DNA of 64,000 nucleotides from Alloascoidea africana. Taxonomy: Eukaryota > Ascomycota > Alloascoideomycetes > Alloascoideales > Alloascoideaceae. Both the position numbers and the translations under genes were made by a program. Within the stretch, counting starts at the first letter, position 1, and every line of letters starts with the position of its first letter. Shown here piece after piece: positions 47,021 through 56,758 of this stretch. The notes under the pieces were generated by a model that was not told where the DNA came from, did no database searches, and saw only the letters and a list, made by a program, of their open reading frames with translations. Location: the NCBI GenBank assembly GCA_030581615.1, contig JAKTTT010000005.1:310001-374000 (forward strand), written 5' to 3'.

Positions 47021-47743
47021 TCAAACATGGTTGGCATCAGCCTCTGCTTGACCATCAGCTTCAGCTTCGGCGTCAGATATGGGATCATCGATCACCTCTT
47101 TCACCTTCTTGATGACTCGGCAGGGGTTCCCGACGGCGACTGAAAACGGAGGAATGTCCCTGGTGACGACAGAACCTGCTCCTATAGTGCACCCATTGCC
47201 AATCGTGACGCCTGGACACACGGTGACATTGCCTGCGAGCCAGCAGTCGCTGCCAATCTTTATAGGAAGACCGAACTCTGCTTCTCTTCTCAAAAGAACG
47301 TCTGTGTCGTGTGTGGCGGTATAAAGCGAGCAGTTGGGTCCCAGCATCGTTCTGCTCCCGATCTCGATGATGCTGACATCGAGAAGGGTCAGACTATAGT
47401 TTGCATAGATGTTGTCTCCCAGTATGACGTTTTTGCCGTAGTCGACAAACAATGGCGGCTCCAGATACGGAGTCTTTCCGACTTTGCCAAACAGCTTTCG
47501 TACCGTCTGCTCCCGGAGGCTCCAAACCTCCTCGAAAGAGTTGTCCAGCGTCGGCTGGATCTGGTTGAATTGGGTAGCGTAAACTTTGCCAAGATGCCTC
47601 GCTTTCATCAGCCCTTTGTCCAAATCATTATAGTACTCGCCCGTAATCATGTTATAGTATTCCTCGGACTTTTCACCCCAGAACTCCAAGTCCTTTGTGA
47701 CTTTTAGAATCTCATCTTTCCTCTCCTGGGTCACTCCTGGCAT
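47021..47743 (-). CDS. Maltose/galactoside acetyltransferase-type (CoA-dependent) enzyme
   Basis: 240 residues, one exon. The N-terminal cap matches the maltose-acetyltransferase domain (GEYYNDLDKGLMKARH). A left-handed beta-helix of hexapeptide repeats follows (ILGDNIYANYSLTLLD, VTIGNGCTIGAGSVVT), with the catalytic His145 in TATHDTD and the closing VAVGNPCRVIKK. It transfers acetyl from CoA to a sugar or similar hydroxyl; the physiological acceptor in fungi is unknown. The last 25 residues are acidic and Ala-rich (AEAEADGQAEADA), beyond the family core. A TATA box lies 93 bp upstream. Fungal genes of this type often look bacterial in origin, but nothing here dates a transfer. Confidence 0.9.
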   Translation of the reverse strand: MPGVTQERKDEILKVTKDLEFWGEKSEEYYNMITGEYYNDLDKGLMKARHLGKVYATQFNQIQPTLDNSFEEVWSLREQTVRKLFGKVGKTPYLEPPLFVDYGKNVILGDNIYANYSLTLLDVSIIEIGSRTMLGPNCSLYTATHDTDVLLRREAEFGLPIKIGSDCWLAGNVTVCPGVTIGNGCTIGAGSVVTRDIPPFSVAVGNPCRVIKKVKEVIDDPISDAEAEADGQAEADANHV

Positions 47744-47835
47744 TTTTGCGATTAAAAACTGGCTAGATGAGATTGGAGAAGCTTATTCGGAGAAAAACAC
47801 ACGCTGGAAAATCCAAAAAAAGTTAGATATTCATG

Positions 47836-47843
47836 TATATATA
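47836..47843 (-). promoter_or_regulatory. TATA box of the acetyltransferase gene
   Basis: TATATATA, 93 bp before the ATG at 47743. Confidence 0.55.
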
Positions 47844-48390
47844 GCCTTTTGCACGTGGCCTTCAAAGCAGAGTTTTTCCAACCCTTGCCTTTGAAGCCCG
47901 TCCTCTTTTTTTCTTGGCCGTAATGGGGCCTAGAAGCAATGAGGTTCGGCAGCCATGTCTTAGCTGGCCGATCCTTTTACTCTTATTCTTGGGTTCACAT
48001 CAGCCATCGCAAGCTGTGGTGGGAATGGGTTGCTGCCGAAAACTCAATTTTCACCAAGGGAACAAGAAAGAGACTCAGTAAGAGAGAGCGACACGGCGGA
48101 AACCAGCGTCGACCCGAGTGAGACTAGCTTTATGAGGACATGTCGGGCCCTGCCAGAAGTTAGAATCCTTTATCTCTTTTTTTTTTTTTTTTTCAGTTCT
48201 ACGTCATTGATTTCCAGGCCGCTCACTATGTGAATGCCTCGTAGCACCCGACCTTGGGTTTGACCCTGGCCACCGACCTAGAACTTCTTAAGTCCAAGAT
48301 CCTGCAGAGTACAAACCTATTTTTGCAGTTGCAAATGTATTTACGTATAGCAAAAAGGCCCAGGAGATATTTCATGCTGTGGCCAACGCT

Positions 48391-48446
48391 CTTGGCTGTC
48401 GGCTCTTGGCTCTCAGCTCTCAGCTCTCAGCTCTTAGATCTCAGTC
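48391..48446. repeat. Degenerate heptamer array (CTTGGCT / CTCAGCT)
   Basis: Eight units of 7 bp: CTTGGCT, GTCGGCT, CTTGGCT, three CTCAGCT, CTTAGAT, CTCAGTC. It shares the 7-bp period and GGCT core with 32955-32995. Confidence 0.85.
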
Positions 48447-48569
48447 CTCCATCGCCAACCACACGCTCTGCCACCGCGCGAACGACAGCAGCAGAGGATC
48501 CCACACCATCTATCAGTCCCAGACTTTCTCTGGACTCGCCCTAGGCTCGTCCTAGACTCGCCTCTGCCC

Positions 48570-48609
48570 GCGCTGGGCCGCTCGACTCGCTTCGCTCGCG
48601 GCCCAGCGC
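48570..48609. repeat. GC-rich hairpin, 12-bp perfect stem, 16-nt loop
   Basis: GCGCTGGGCCGC (48570-48581) and its exact reverse complement (48598-48609), about 280 bp before the SCAP start codon. Eleven of the 12 stem pairs are G-C. Confidence 0.85.
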
Positions 48610-48889
48610 CAGCGCTCCGTGGGTTACCCTGTCTTCTCCGCTAAAAAAGGCGACTCTCACCGCCAGGCTCTGGTCCAAAAGGCCTTCGTTCCGGCTCTGT
48701 CGTCTGTTAGCACTGCTCTTTGCCGTTCCATTGGCCTGTTCCTCTCGGTATTTGCTGCTCGTGGCACTTGCAACCGGTTCCCCCTTCGTCTGGCCCACCC
48801 CAGTTCTTTCAAGAACCAAGCTACCTTAGCCGACCCTTCCATATGAACATTCATACTAGTGATCGAGCACCTTACTCTCTCGTCTAACA

Positions 48890-51800
48890 ATGGTACGAAC
48901 TTTTATGCTTCCCTTTTTGTGTCTGAAAAAAATGCAAACAAACAAAAAACGACTAACTTGCCTTTTCCCCTTCCCACTTCCGGGGGTTTTCACTTACAGT
49001 TCCAACTATGGGATATATTCATATCCGCGCTACGGTCTCAGAATCTCCCACGGACACAGGGCAATCCAATAACGCTTTTTTACTCCCAGCTTGCCATTCA
49101 GATAGCAAAATTCCCACGAGCTTTCATTTTATGGCCGGCCTCAATAGCCTTCATCCTTTCCTATCCTTCTTTATACTCCCTGTTCACATACTCGTCTGCG
49201 TCCCCATCCTCATGTGTCACAGGCCCGACCACTGCCTCATATAGTTGGGTCTGCGATCTCTCCAGCCTGGTGGTCACCACCAGCTCCAGTATGGCCCCCG
49301 AGCCCACAGACCTGGACCCAGACCCCCCAGAATCCCTCAACTCCACAGACCTGGTGTTTAAACAGCTCTGGGTCCAGAGCTCCCCCACGCAGACCGCCAA
49401 TGTCCTGTCTCCGGGCGCTCTCGAAAAGGCCTTTCTGGTCCAGGTGTGGCACTTCCAGCACCAGTTGCTGGAGGGCATACCGCCGTGTTCCGATCTAAAC
49501 GAGCACCTCCCGAAATCTTCTCCATGCGGCTACTTGCATTCACCTTTGCTCTACTGGAACAACTCTCTCGACGCTCTCGTGGCCGATGACAGGATCTTGA
49601 AGACCGTGAACGTGAATGCCAGCCTCAAGAGCTCGGCCGCAAACCTGACCTTGTCCCATGGCACCGTCATGGCGGGCATCGGAATCGTCAGCGGTAAAAT
49701 CAGATCGGCAGAAGCCTTGCAAATCTCCCTCTTCTACAAACCAAACCCAAATGCAGAGGATGCTGGAGACATTTGGGACGCAAATATGGCTAAAGCAATG
49801 AAATCCATAAACGATGACTCTACAGACTTTGTCATTTTTTCAAAACCTCCCTCCCTGCGCAAATCAGTCAAATACGTGTACCGCGTAAACCCTCTCACAT
49901 GCTCCGACCATATTGTTCTAATTGTGTCCTACGTGCTAATCGTCCTTTACTTTGTCATCTCTTTATCAAATATCCATTCCGTCAAATCAAGATTCGGTTT
50001 ACTCATCACTTTCATCGTCGAAATGATTCTGGCAGTTATGTCCGCTTCAACTCTCACATCCTTCATCTTCAGAGATGATGATCTCGTGAACATACCTTGG
50101 CAAGTGCTCCCGTTTGTCGTCATCGTCGTTGGTATTGAAAACATGTTTCGGCTCGTGAATGCCGTCTCCTCGACCCCCGGTGAACAGTCAATCGCTTACC
50201 GCTTGTCACTGGCTTTTTCAAGAACAGGCTTTAAATCAACCGTCGTCGTGCTCACGGACCTTGTGATCCTCTTATTACTGTATCCATTTGCAAATACGTC
50301 CACCCGACAGTTTTGTGTGTTTGCAACTGTTGCTCTGATTGTCGACCATGTTCTGCACATTACCTATTTTTCCGCAGTGCTTTCGGTTGATATCCGCCGT
50401 CTGGAACTGGAAGACCTGTTACGGTCCTCAGAATTTGGAAATAACCATCAACCAGGAACAAGGAAACTGCTATACACAAATAATTTAACAGGAAGGACAA
50501 ACTCGGCGCCTGGCGCTCTGTTTTGGAGTCGTTTGCTAGGTTCCGGATCAACCACGCATGGGTCCATTGCTCATGTTTTGGGCCAGTTGCTATTGAAAAT
50601 ACGAATGCCTTTTACAACCAGTATTCTCGGATCCATTACGATAATCGCATTTCTGATACTGATCAATTTTAGATATTTTCAAACGAGTCAACCTGGTCTG
50701 GAAGGGTTGGGATCTCGCCTCAACCAAACAGCGGCAAATAACAATTCTGGAGTGTTGGAAGGTATTTTGAAAATTTCAGGAGACAAATCGATCGATGAAG
50801 AGGATGTATTCAACTATTACTCATTATTGGAGAACAGGTCTACGAATAATGATGATAATGCAAATGCACCAGGTCCATTTACTTTTTTCCTAGATGGCAG
50901 ACCACTACCTCCCGAAATAAGCTCGCAGTTCCGATCCGAAAGTGAAGATGACCTGAAAATTACTGCCTTGGTGGAGGAGCCAGTGATTGCTATCCGAAAA
51001 TCAGCATTCCTACAGCATAAACCTATTGGTGGCAGTACCACCACAAATACTTCGTTCAACCCTGCTAAAATCAGTTTCAAGCTTCGCACAACATATCGCT
51101 TCGACCTGTTCTACATTCTAGAGTTTTTTGCAAGTCTCATGTTTATCCTATCTTTGACAAGCGTTGTTCTCAAATGCATTCTGCCGGCCACGACCGAAGA
51201 AGAAGAAGATGACAATTCTTCCATCAGCAGAAAACTGAACCCGAATGAAAAGATGCATGATTCTTTTTTCGCAAAAGAGTTGTGTTCTTATCACAAACTT
51301 GACGTGGTGAAAATTGTCACGTCCAATTGCCCCTTTGTCATCTCGATTGGAATGGATCACAGAGTGCTGATTTGGAGTCCAATGGGGAAAAGAGACGACA
51401 TGATCCCACCGCCTGTAAGTCTCACTCTCACAAATCAATTTTGGCCCGTGTCCCATATCGTATTGGGCAACCAAGGAAACTATATAGCCGTTTTCAGTCG
51501 GAGCGGCGCCATCAAATGTTGGAGTCGGCGCCTTATGCAATTTATCTGGACAATTTCAGATGAACAGCTGATAAACACAATTCCATTAGAGGCATTTTTC
51601 AGAAAGAAAACGGTGTCTGCATTCATGAGACGACAACAGATGGCAAGCGCAAAGCCAAAATCAGTCTCTAGAAGAAATAGTTTACGACAGATGAATGGAA
51701 GTGTTACAAGTTCGCCGAGATTGAGTGCAGTCGATTTTGCCGATTATAGTAATTGGGACCAGAGTTCGCCAATAGAGTCTGATCAAAACTTTGAACTCAT

Positions 51801-53274
51801 TGTGGTTCTCAGGAACGGAACCCTAATGACATTAAACTGTGAGGATGGAAGTATGCACCAGGAAAAGATTTTGTCCAGAACCTCTCCAATCACCGGTTCT
51901 GCTGCTCTAAGACCCCTGGTTTGGGTGAAAAGGCTACAAACGCCTCGAGTTAATGAAAGAATTGTGGCATCGAATGATGTAGGCGATCTAATTGTGAGCA
52001 CTGCAGTTAACAACAAATGGAAAAGTAGGCTGTTACAATTGCACGACTCCTATAACCAGCCGATTAAGTACAGCTTGGATAGCGCCGGTGGTTTAACTGC
52101 TTCCTCCAGTTTCGTCAACTCAAATGGAAGCAAGTTTGGAGGCAGCATGGGAATGGCTGCATCTCTATCAAAGAAAGTTGATCTAAGCGGAGGACGAGGT
52201 ATTGGCGCCGCTAGCGGCTCACATCTCTCTCCTACAAAAGCCAAACAAATTGGTGAGCAGCCAGAAACGACAAAACCAACGGGCGAGTACAGGCACTCTT
52301 ACGTGGCACTGGTTTCGTACGTTGGAATGCTCGTCAGGACAAAAGACCTTGTCGCGGAGCTCGTTGACGTTCAAACGGGTACTGTTCTCAAGAGATTCCA
52401 GGTCGGACAGATAAAACCAGGAACCTTTAGGATATTCCACCCACAACCAACACATTGCCGGTTCTGCGGTTGCGCCGCGGTAACCTCGTTTTCAATCGCA
52501 TACACAGAACTGGAGTCCAACATGGTCATCATGCACACCTACACGATAGACAACAGAGCAAAGACTAATATATGTCTCCGTGTTGAGCGTGACCCGCGTG
52601 AAAAGCGGTGTCTTGGATTTGAAGCGGTTACAGAACACCAGCATTGGCTTTCAGACGTTGATTGCTGGAGCACCACAGGAATGAACATGATTATGGGCGT
52701 TCGAAAGAAAAATGTCCATGATGACAGTGACTTGAAATCTGGTTCAAACAGACCTTCGAGAAATCTAATCTCAAATGCATCTTCTTATACATATCTAAAG
52801 AGTTACGATCAGGGAATCGTGGGCACAACTGGTATATCTGCCACAGATGGTGGAGGCCAAACCAGCTCGGACTCGGGCCTACGATCTCGATCTCGAAAAA
52901 GAATAAAGTCAAGATCCCCTGTGAATGATTTCGAGCCCTCGCCGCAAATCGGTGTTTTGTGGGAAGGCTGGACTATGACGGCAAAGGGCAAGATCACATT
53001 CTATGACATTCCCAGCGGAGCTTCTGGTAGCAATGGTCTTTTGATAAAGAAAATAGGCCCCATCGCTTCGTTCGGACACAAGAGCATAATTGTTGCATTT
53101 GGGAATATCATGAAGGTTCTCTACTTGGGAAACGAGGACCTGATGGACCAGGAAGATCAAGAATATGATGGCGATGAGGCCAATAAAGCATTGGTCTTTG
53201 CTGTAAATAGGAGGAAAAAGGTTACGAGTAGTCAACGGCGGAGCGATATCGGGATCGACTATCTGGCCTTGTAA
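48890..53274 (+). CDS. SCP1: SREBP cleavage-activating protein (SCAP/Scp1), proposed two exons
   Basis: The long frame has no ATG before its first membrane segment. I propose exon 1 of just ATG (48890-48892) spliced over a 107-nt intron (GTACGA, GACTAAC at 48951, TTACAG) to 49000-53274, giving 1425 residues beginning MFQLWDIFISALRS. TM1 is AFILWPASIAFILSYPSLYS. A luminal loop follows, then the sterol-sensing domain (VLIVLYFVISLSNIHSVKSR to VGIENMFRLVNAVSSTP) and the conserved SVDIRRLELEDL end of that region. The C-terminal half has weak WD40 repeats (ITSNCPFVISIGMDHRVLIW-type, then about six more) that would hold the SREBP. In fission yeast Scp1 carries Sre1 from ER to Golgi when sterol or oxygen is low. 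Longer than S. pombe Scp1 (1086) through Ser-rich inserts. No SREBP gene is in this window. Confidence 0.88.
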
Positions 53275-53859
53275 TATTTGTTTTGATGGTTTCTTTCTCT
53301 TTTTCTTTTCCTTTCCTCCCCCTTCCGCCTTTTCTCACTTTTCAGTTTTTCTTACCTTTTTTATTCTTTGTGTGTTGTTAAACCAATAATGGCCCTGATT
53401 ATTATGTTTTGCTTTTATTGAAACAATTGTTGTTCCGGGCAAAATCTCGAATAGCAATAGCAGCTACTATTACTACTACTATTATTATTACCCTCCGCTG
53501 TCCGTATCCTTGAAAAGATTGTATTCACTAACATTTAACTTTATACTATATACGTGTGTATTGGGAAGACAGATCGCATAATGCTGTTTTTGTTTTTTTC
53601 TATTTTTTTTCGGCTTGCTTAATTCTTGAAAAATTAAACTAGTTAACAATTAAAGAAACCTGGACTTTTATTATCATGTCGCTTCAGCATTGCAAATGGG
53701 CACCATTTCACAAGGAGTAAATTAAAGTTTCTATCAAGTTTTGAAAACATTTATCGATAGCTTTGGGTGAATGGATGGCGCACAGAGTTTATCAGCAGTC
53801 CCACAAGCTAACGTCCTCAAGATCTCCCGCACTGATATCGGCCAACGTCGACTTTCGAA
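53275..53859. other. Intergenic and leader of the OPT gene
   Basis: Pyrimidine-rich 3' flank of SCAP, an ACT/ATT triplet run near 53464-53492, then the OPT leader with upstream ATGs. Confidence 0.55.
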
Positions 53860-53863
53860 ATGA
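53771..53863 (+). promoter_or_regulatory. Upstream ORF overlapping the OPT start (ATGA)
   Basis: A 30-codon frame beginning MDGAQSLS stops with TGA at 53861-53863, overlapping the proposed OPT ATG (53860-53862) as ATGA. A second upstream ATG at 53775 opens a 60-codon frame that overlaps the OPT start to 53957. If present in the mRNA these would limit OPT translation or allow reinitiation. Confidence 0.4.
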
Positions 53864-56250
53864 GGAGGAAGAAACTCACTCGCGGCTTAGAAAGAATGAT
53901 ACCACTTTCTATCCTACGCAACCGGTCGCATGCCAGAGATGGTCAGGAACGCAATGAAGAGGAGGAGGCTACCCAGGCCGCAGGATCCAACAGAGGAGGG
54001 AGAAAAGACTTTGATCCTCAAAGTCCCATTTCTCCACATACCCTGGACTATGATCCAAATCTGCCTCTGAATGATGACAGTACAGAGTACAAATACACAC
54101 AATTGAACGATGATTCCCCTTATCCTGAAGTGAGAGCAGCGGTCCCCAACATTGACGATCCAAGCCTGCCCACAAACACCGTCAGAGCATGGGTAATTGG
54201 GCTCTTCCTAGTCACTGTTTTCTCAGCGCTAAACATTCTTTTCTCGCTTCATACGCCACCATTTGTGATTTCCATGTTTGTCGGAAGTCTCGTCACCTGG
54301 CCTTTGGGCAGGCTGTGGGAGAATTACGTGCCAAATTACAAGCTGTTTGGGGTGGTGGAGCTGAACCCTGGACCCTTTAATATCAAAGAACACACACTGA
54401 TAACAATCATGGGGAACATTTCGTTCGCGGATGGTCCAATTTACGCAGCTCAAATTGCACTCTCAATGCGAAAATTTTACCATGTTTCGTTCGGCTTGCT
54501 TTTTGAGATTTGTACTGCTATTTCGGTCCAATCAACAGGATACGCAATGGCTGGGCTGATGAGGCAGCTCTTGGTCTACCCAGCCTCAATGATCTGGCCT
54601 TCAAACCTCGTAACGTCGACTTTCTTAACAAGCATTCATATGAACGTAAACCATGTCGCTAATGGATGGGCAGTATCGAGGTTGAGCTTTTTCATTACGG
54701 TTGCGCTAGTTTCATTTTTTTACTATTGGCTACCTGGCTATTTGGCTGGGTTTCTCTCATATTCAGCGTTTCCAACCTGGTTTGCACCAAACAATGTTAT
54801 CATAAATCAGCTCTTTGGAGCTTCTACAGGACTGGGGATGGTACCTCTGACCTTGGACTGGAATCAAATATCGGGCTATATAGGCTCTCCCCTTATACCG
54901 CCGGCCTATGCCATCGGGAACATTCTGCTATCAATGGTACTCATATTCTGGATCTTGACTCCCATAGTGCACTATTCCAACGTTTTTTACGGAAAGTATT
55001 TGCCAATCTCTGATTCGGGATCTTATGACCGGTTTCAAAAGCCGTACGATGTCCAGACTATCTTGAGTAAAATGACATTCAATGCTGAAAAGTATAAAGA
55101 GTACTCTCCTATTTACTTATCTACATCATTTGTTGTCGCATATGGGATGTCCTTTGCTGCAATCACGTCTACTGTCGTCCATACAATTCTGTTTCACGGA
55201 AGAGACATTGTCTTTTACCTTAGGAGCACTAGGAGAGAACCTGAGGACATACACATGAGACTGATGAAAAAATACAAAGAGTGTCCTGCTTGGTGGTATA
55301 TGGTTTTATTTGCTTTCTGCTTTGCGCTTTGTGTTTTAACCATCAGGATGTGGGATACTGATCTGCCAATATGGGCATTAATAATGGCATTAGTACTGTC
55401 CTTTCTTTTTCTCATTCCCTGTGGCATGATCTTTGCAATCACAAATATTAGCATTGGTCTAAATGTGATTTCAGAGTTAATAATTGGTTACTTGCTTCCT
55501 GGAAAGCCCCTGGCAATGATGTTTTTCAAGTCATACACATACATCACAAATTCAATGGCAGTCTCCTTCTTACAGGACATGAAGCTGGGCCACTACATGA
55601 AAATCCCACCCCGGACCTTGTTCATTGCGCAGATTATATCATCCACTTGGGGGTCCGTAGTTCAAATGATATCTTTGAGCATAGCCGATTTGGTAATTGA
55701 TGATCTTTGTCTTGAAAACCAGAAAACTCACTTTACCTGCCAAGTCACCCGTGTCTTTTACAATGCCTCCATCATATGGGGTGTAATTGGCCCACAAAAG
55801 CAATTTTCAGAGGGTCTTTACTCCTCGCTCTACTGGTGGTTTCTCCTAGGTGCGATTCTCCCCGTTTTCAACTGGTTCGTGATTCGCAGGAAACCCAAAA
55901 CTTTACTCAGATATATCCACTGGCCAGTATTTTTCAATGGCACGGGGTTGATTCCACCTGCTACGCCGTTTAATTTCGGCTCTTACTGCATTGTTGGCTA
56001 CATATTTGGCTATTTGATCAAGAGACAGTATTTTTCGTGGTGGGCCAAGTACAATTATGCCCTGTCTGCGGGACTAGATATTGGGCTTGCAATGGGGAGC
56101 TTGCTCATCTTCTTAACAATGTCCTTGGGATCAGTTAGACCACCCCATTGGTGGGGAAACAGCGTGGTCTGGTCCACACTAGATTCACGAGGCCAGGCTA
56201 TCCAACATTTTTTGCAAGCCGGTCAGTCGTTTGGACCAGACACTTGGTAG
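53860..56250 (+). CDS. Oligopeptide transporter, OPT family
   Basis: 796 residues, one exon. A polar N-terminus of about 100 residues precedes the family signature SPYPEVRAAV (about 86-95) and DDPSLPTNTVRAWVIG. The first membrane helices carry SLHTPPFVISMFVGSLVTWPLG and NPGPFNIKEHTLITIM. Later motifs include LTLDWNQISGYIGSPL, PGKPLAMMFFKSYTYITN and IPPRTLFIAQIISSTWG. Twelve or more membrane segments are visible. Members import tetra/pentapeptides or glutathione with protons at the plasma membrane (S. cerevisiae Opt1, S. pombe Isp4/Pgt1). The start is uncertain because two upstream ATGs in other frames precede it. It converges on the ABC-transporter gene. Confidence 0.92.
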   Translation: MRRKKLTRGLERMIPLSILRNRSHARDGQERNEEEEATQAAGSNRGGRKDFDPQSPISPHTLDYDPNLPLNDDSTEYKYTQLNDDSPYPEVRAAVPNIDDPSLPTNTVRAWVIGLFLVTVFSALNILFSLHTPPFVISMFVGSLVTWPLGRLWENYVPNYKLFGVVELNPGPFNIKEHTLITIMGNISFADGPIYAAQIALSMRKFYHVSFGLLFEICTAISVQSTGYAMAGLMRQLLVYPASMIWPSNLVTSTFLTSIHMNVNHVANGWAVSRLSFFITVALVSFFYYWLPGYLAGFLSYSAFPTWFAPNNVIINQLFGASTGLGMVPLTLDWNQISGYIGSPLIPPAYAIGNILLSMVLIFWILTPIVHYSNVFYGKYLPISDSGSYDRFQKPYDVQTILSKMTFNAEKYKEYSPIYLSTSFVVAYGMSFAAITSTVVHTILFHGRDIVFYLRSTRREPEDIHMRLMKKYKECPAWWYMVLFAFCFALCVLTIRMWDTDLPIWALIMALVLSFLFLIPCGMIFAITNISIGLNVISELIIGYLLPGKPLAMMFFKSYTYITNSMAVSFLQDMKLGHYMKIPPRTLFIAQIISSTWGSVVQMISLSIADLVIDDLCLENQKTHFTCQVTRVFYNASIIWGVIGPQKQFSEGLYSSLYWWFLLGAILPVFNWFVIRRKPKTLLRYIHWPVFFNGTGLIPPATPFNFGSYCIVGYIFGYLIKRQYFSWWAKYNYALSAGLDIGLAMGSLLIFLTMSLGSVRPPHWWGNSVVWSTLDSRGQAIQHFLQAGQSFGPDTW

Positions 56251-56758
56251 GCTTGAGATGTTTGTACACTGATTTTCTTTGTTTTTGTTTTTGTGTTTTT
56301 TGAGGTGTTATTAGCACATGGATAGAGGAGGAATAGGGAATGGTCTTGAATACTCGGGTTTGACATTCTCGCGATCTGTGAATTATTGTGCATTATCTAA
56401 ACGAACTTAATAGGAGGCGGGAGTATTGTATAATTTAAAAACATTTCATGTTTGATTTTATAATGGTAATGGAAATGATTAATACATGTTTCTTCTGGTT
56501 TGTTAGCCATAGTTTTGTAGTGGAAACGAATACGCGGCCTGAAAATACAAGTTGTATCAAATTTCGAATCCATAATCTCGATCAATAGAGGAGAATAAAA
56601 AATATGATAGACAAATCAATTCTAAGGGATTACATATGCATTACTCATTTCAGTAGCAACATAGTAGGACCCAAAGTACACTATTGTACACAAGAGAAAC
56701 AACCAAAAAAGGTCTGCTTCTTCTCTTTTCATAAATACTATTCAACATCTCTTCAAAT
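56251..56758. other. Convergent 3' region
   Basis: About 500 bp, AT-rich, between OPT and ADP1 stops. No feature recognised. Confidence 0.5.

Larger units (their letters stand above)
47744..48889. other. Divergent promoter region of the acetyltransferase and SCAP genes
   Basis: Contains a T19-20 run (about 48178-48196), the degenerate heptamer array, a GC-rich hairpin and GC-rich open frames (for example 48619-48846, +) without motifs. The right third probably forms the SCAP mRNA leader. Confidence 0.5.

Noticed and set aside
48859-48999. N-terminal extension of the SCAP frame from a GTG at 48859
   Set aside because: GTG is not an expected yeast start, the stretch is low-complexity, and a good intron model removes it.
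53775-53957. 60-codon frame as a first exon of the OPT gene
   Set aside because: No donor/acceptor pair joins it in phase to the OPT frame, so it is treated as an upstream ORF.
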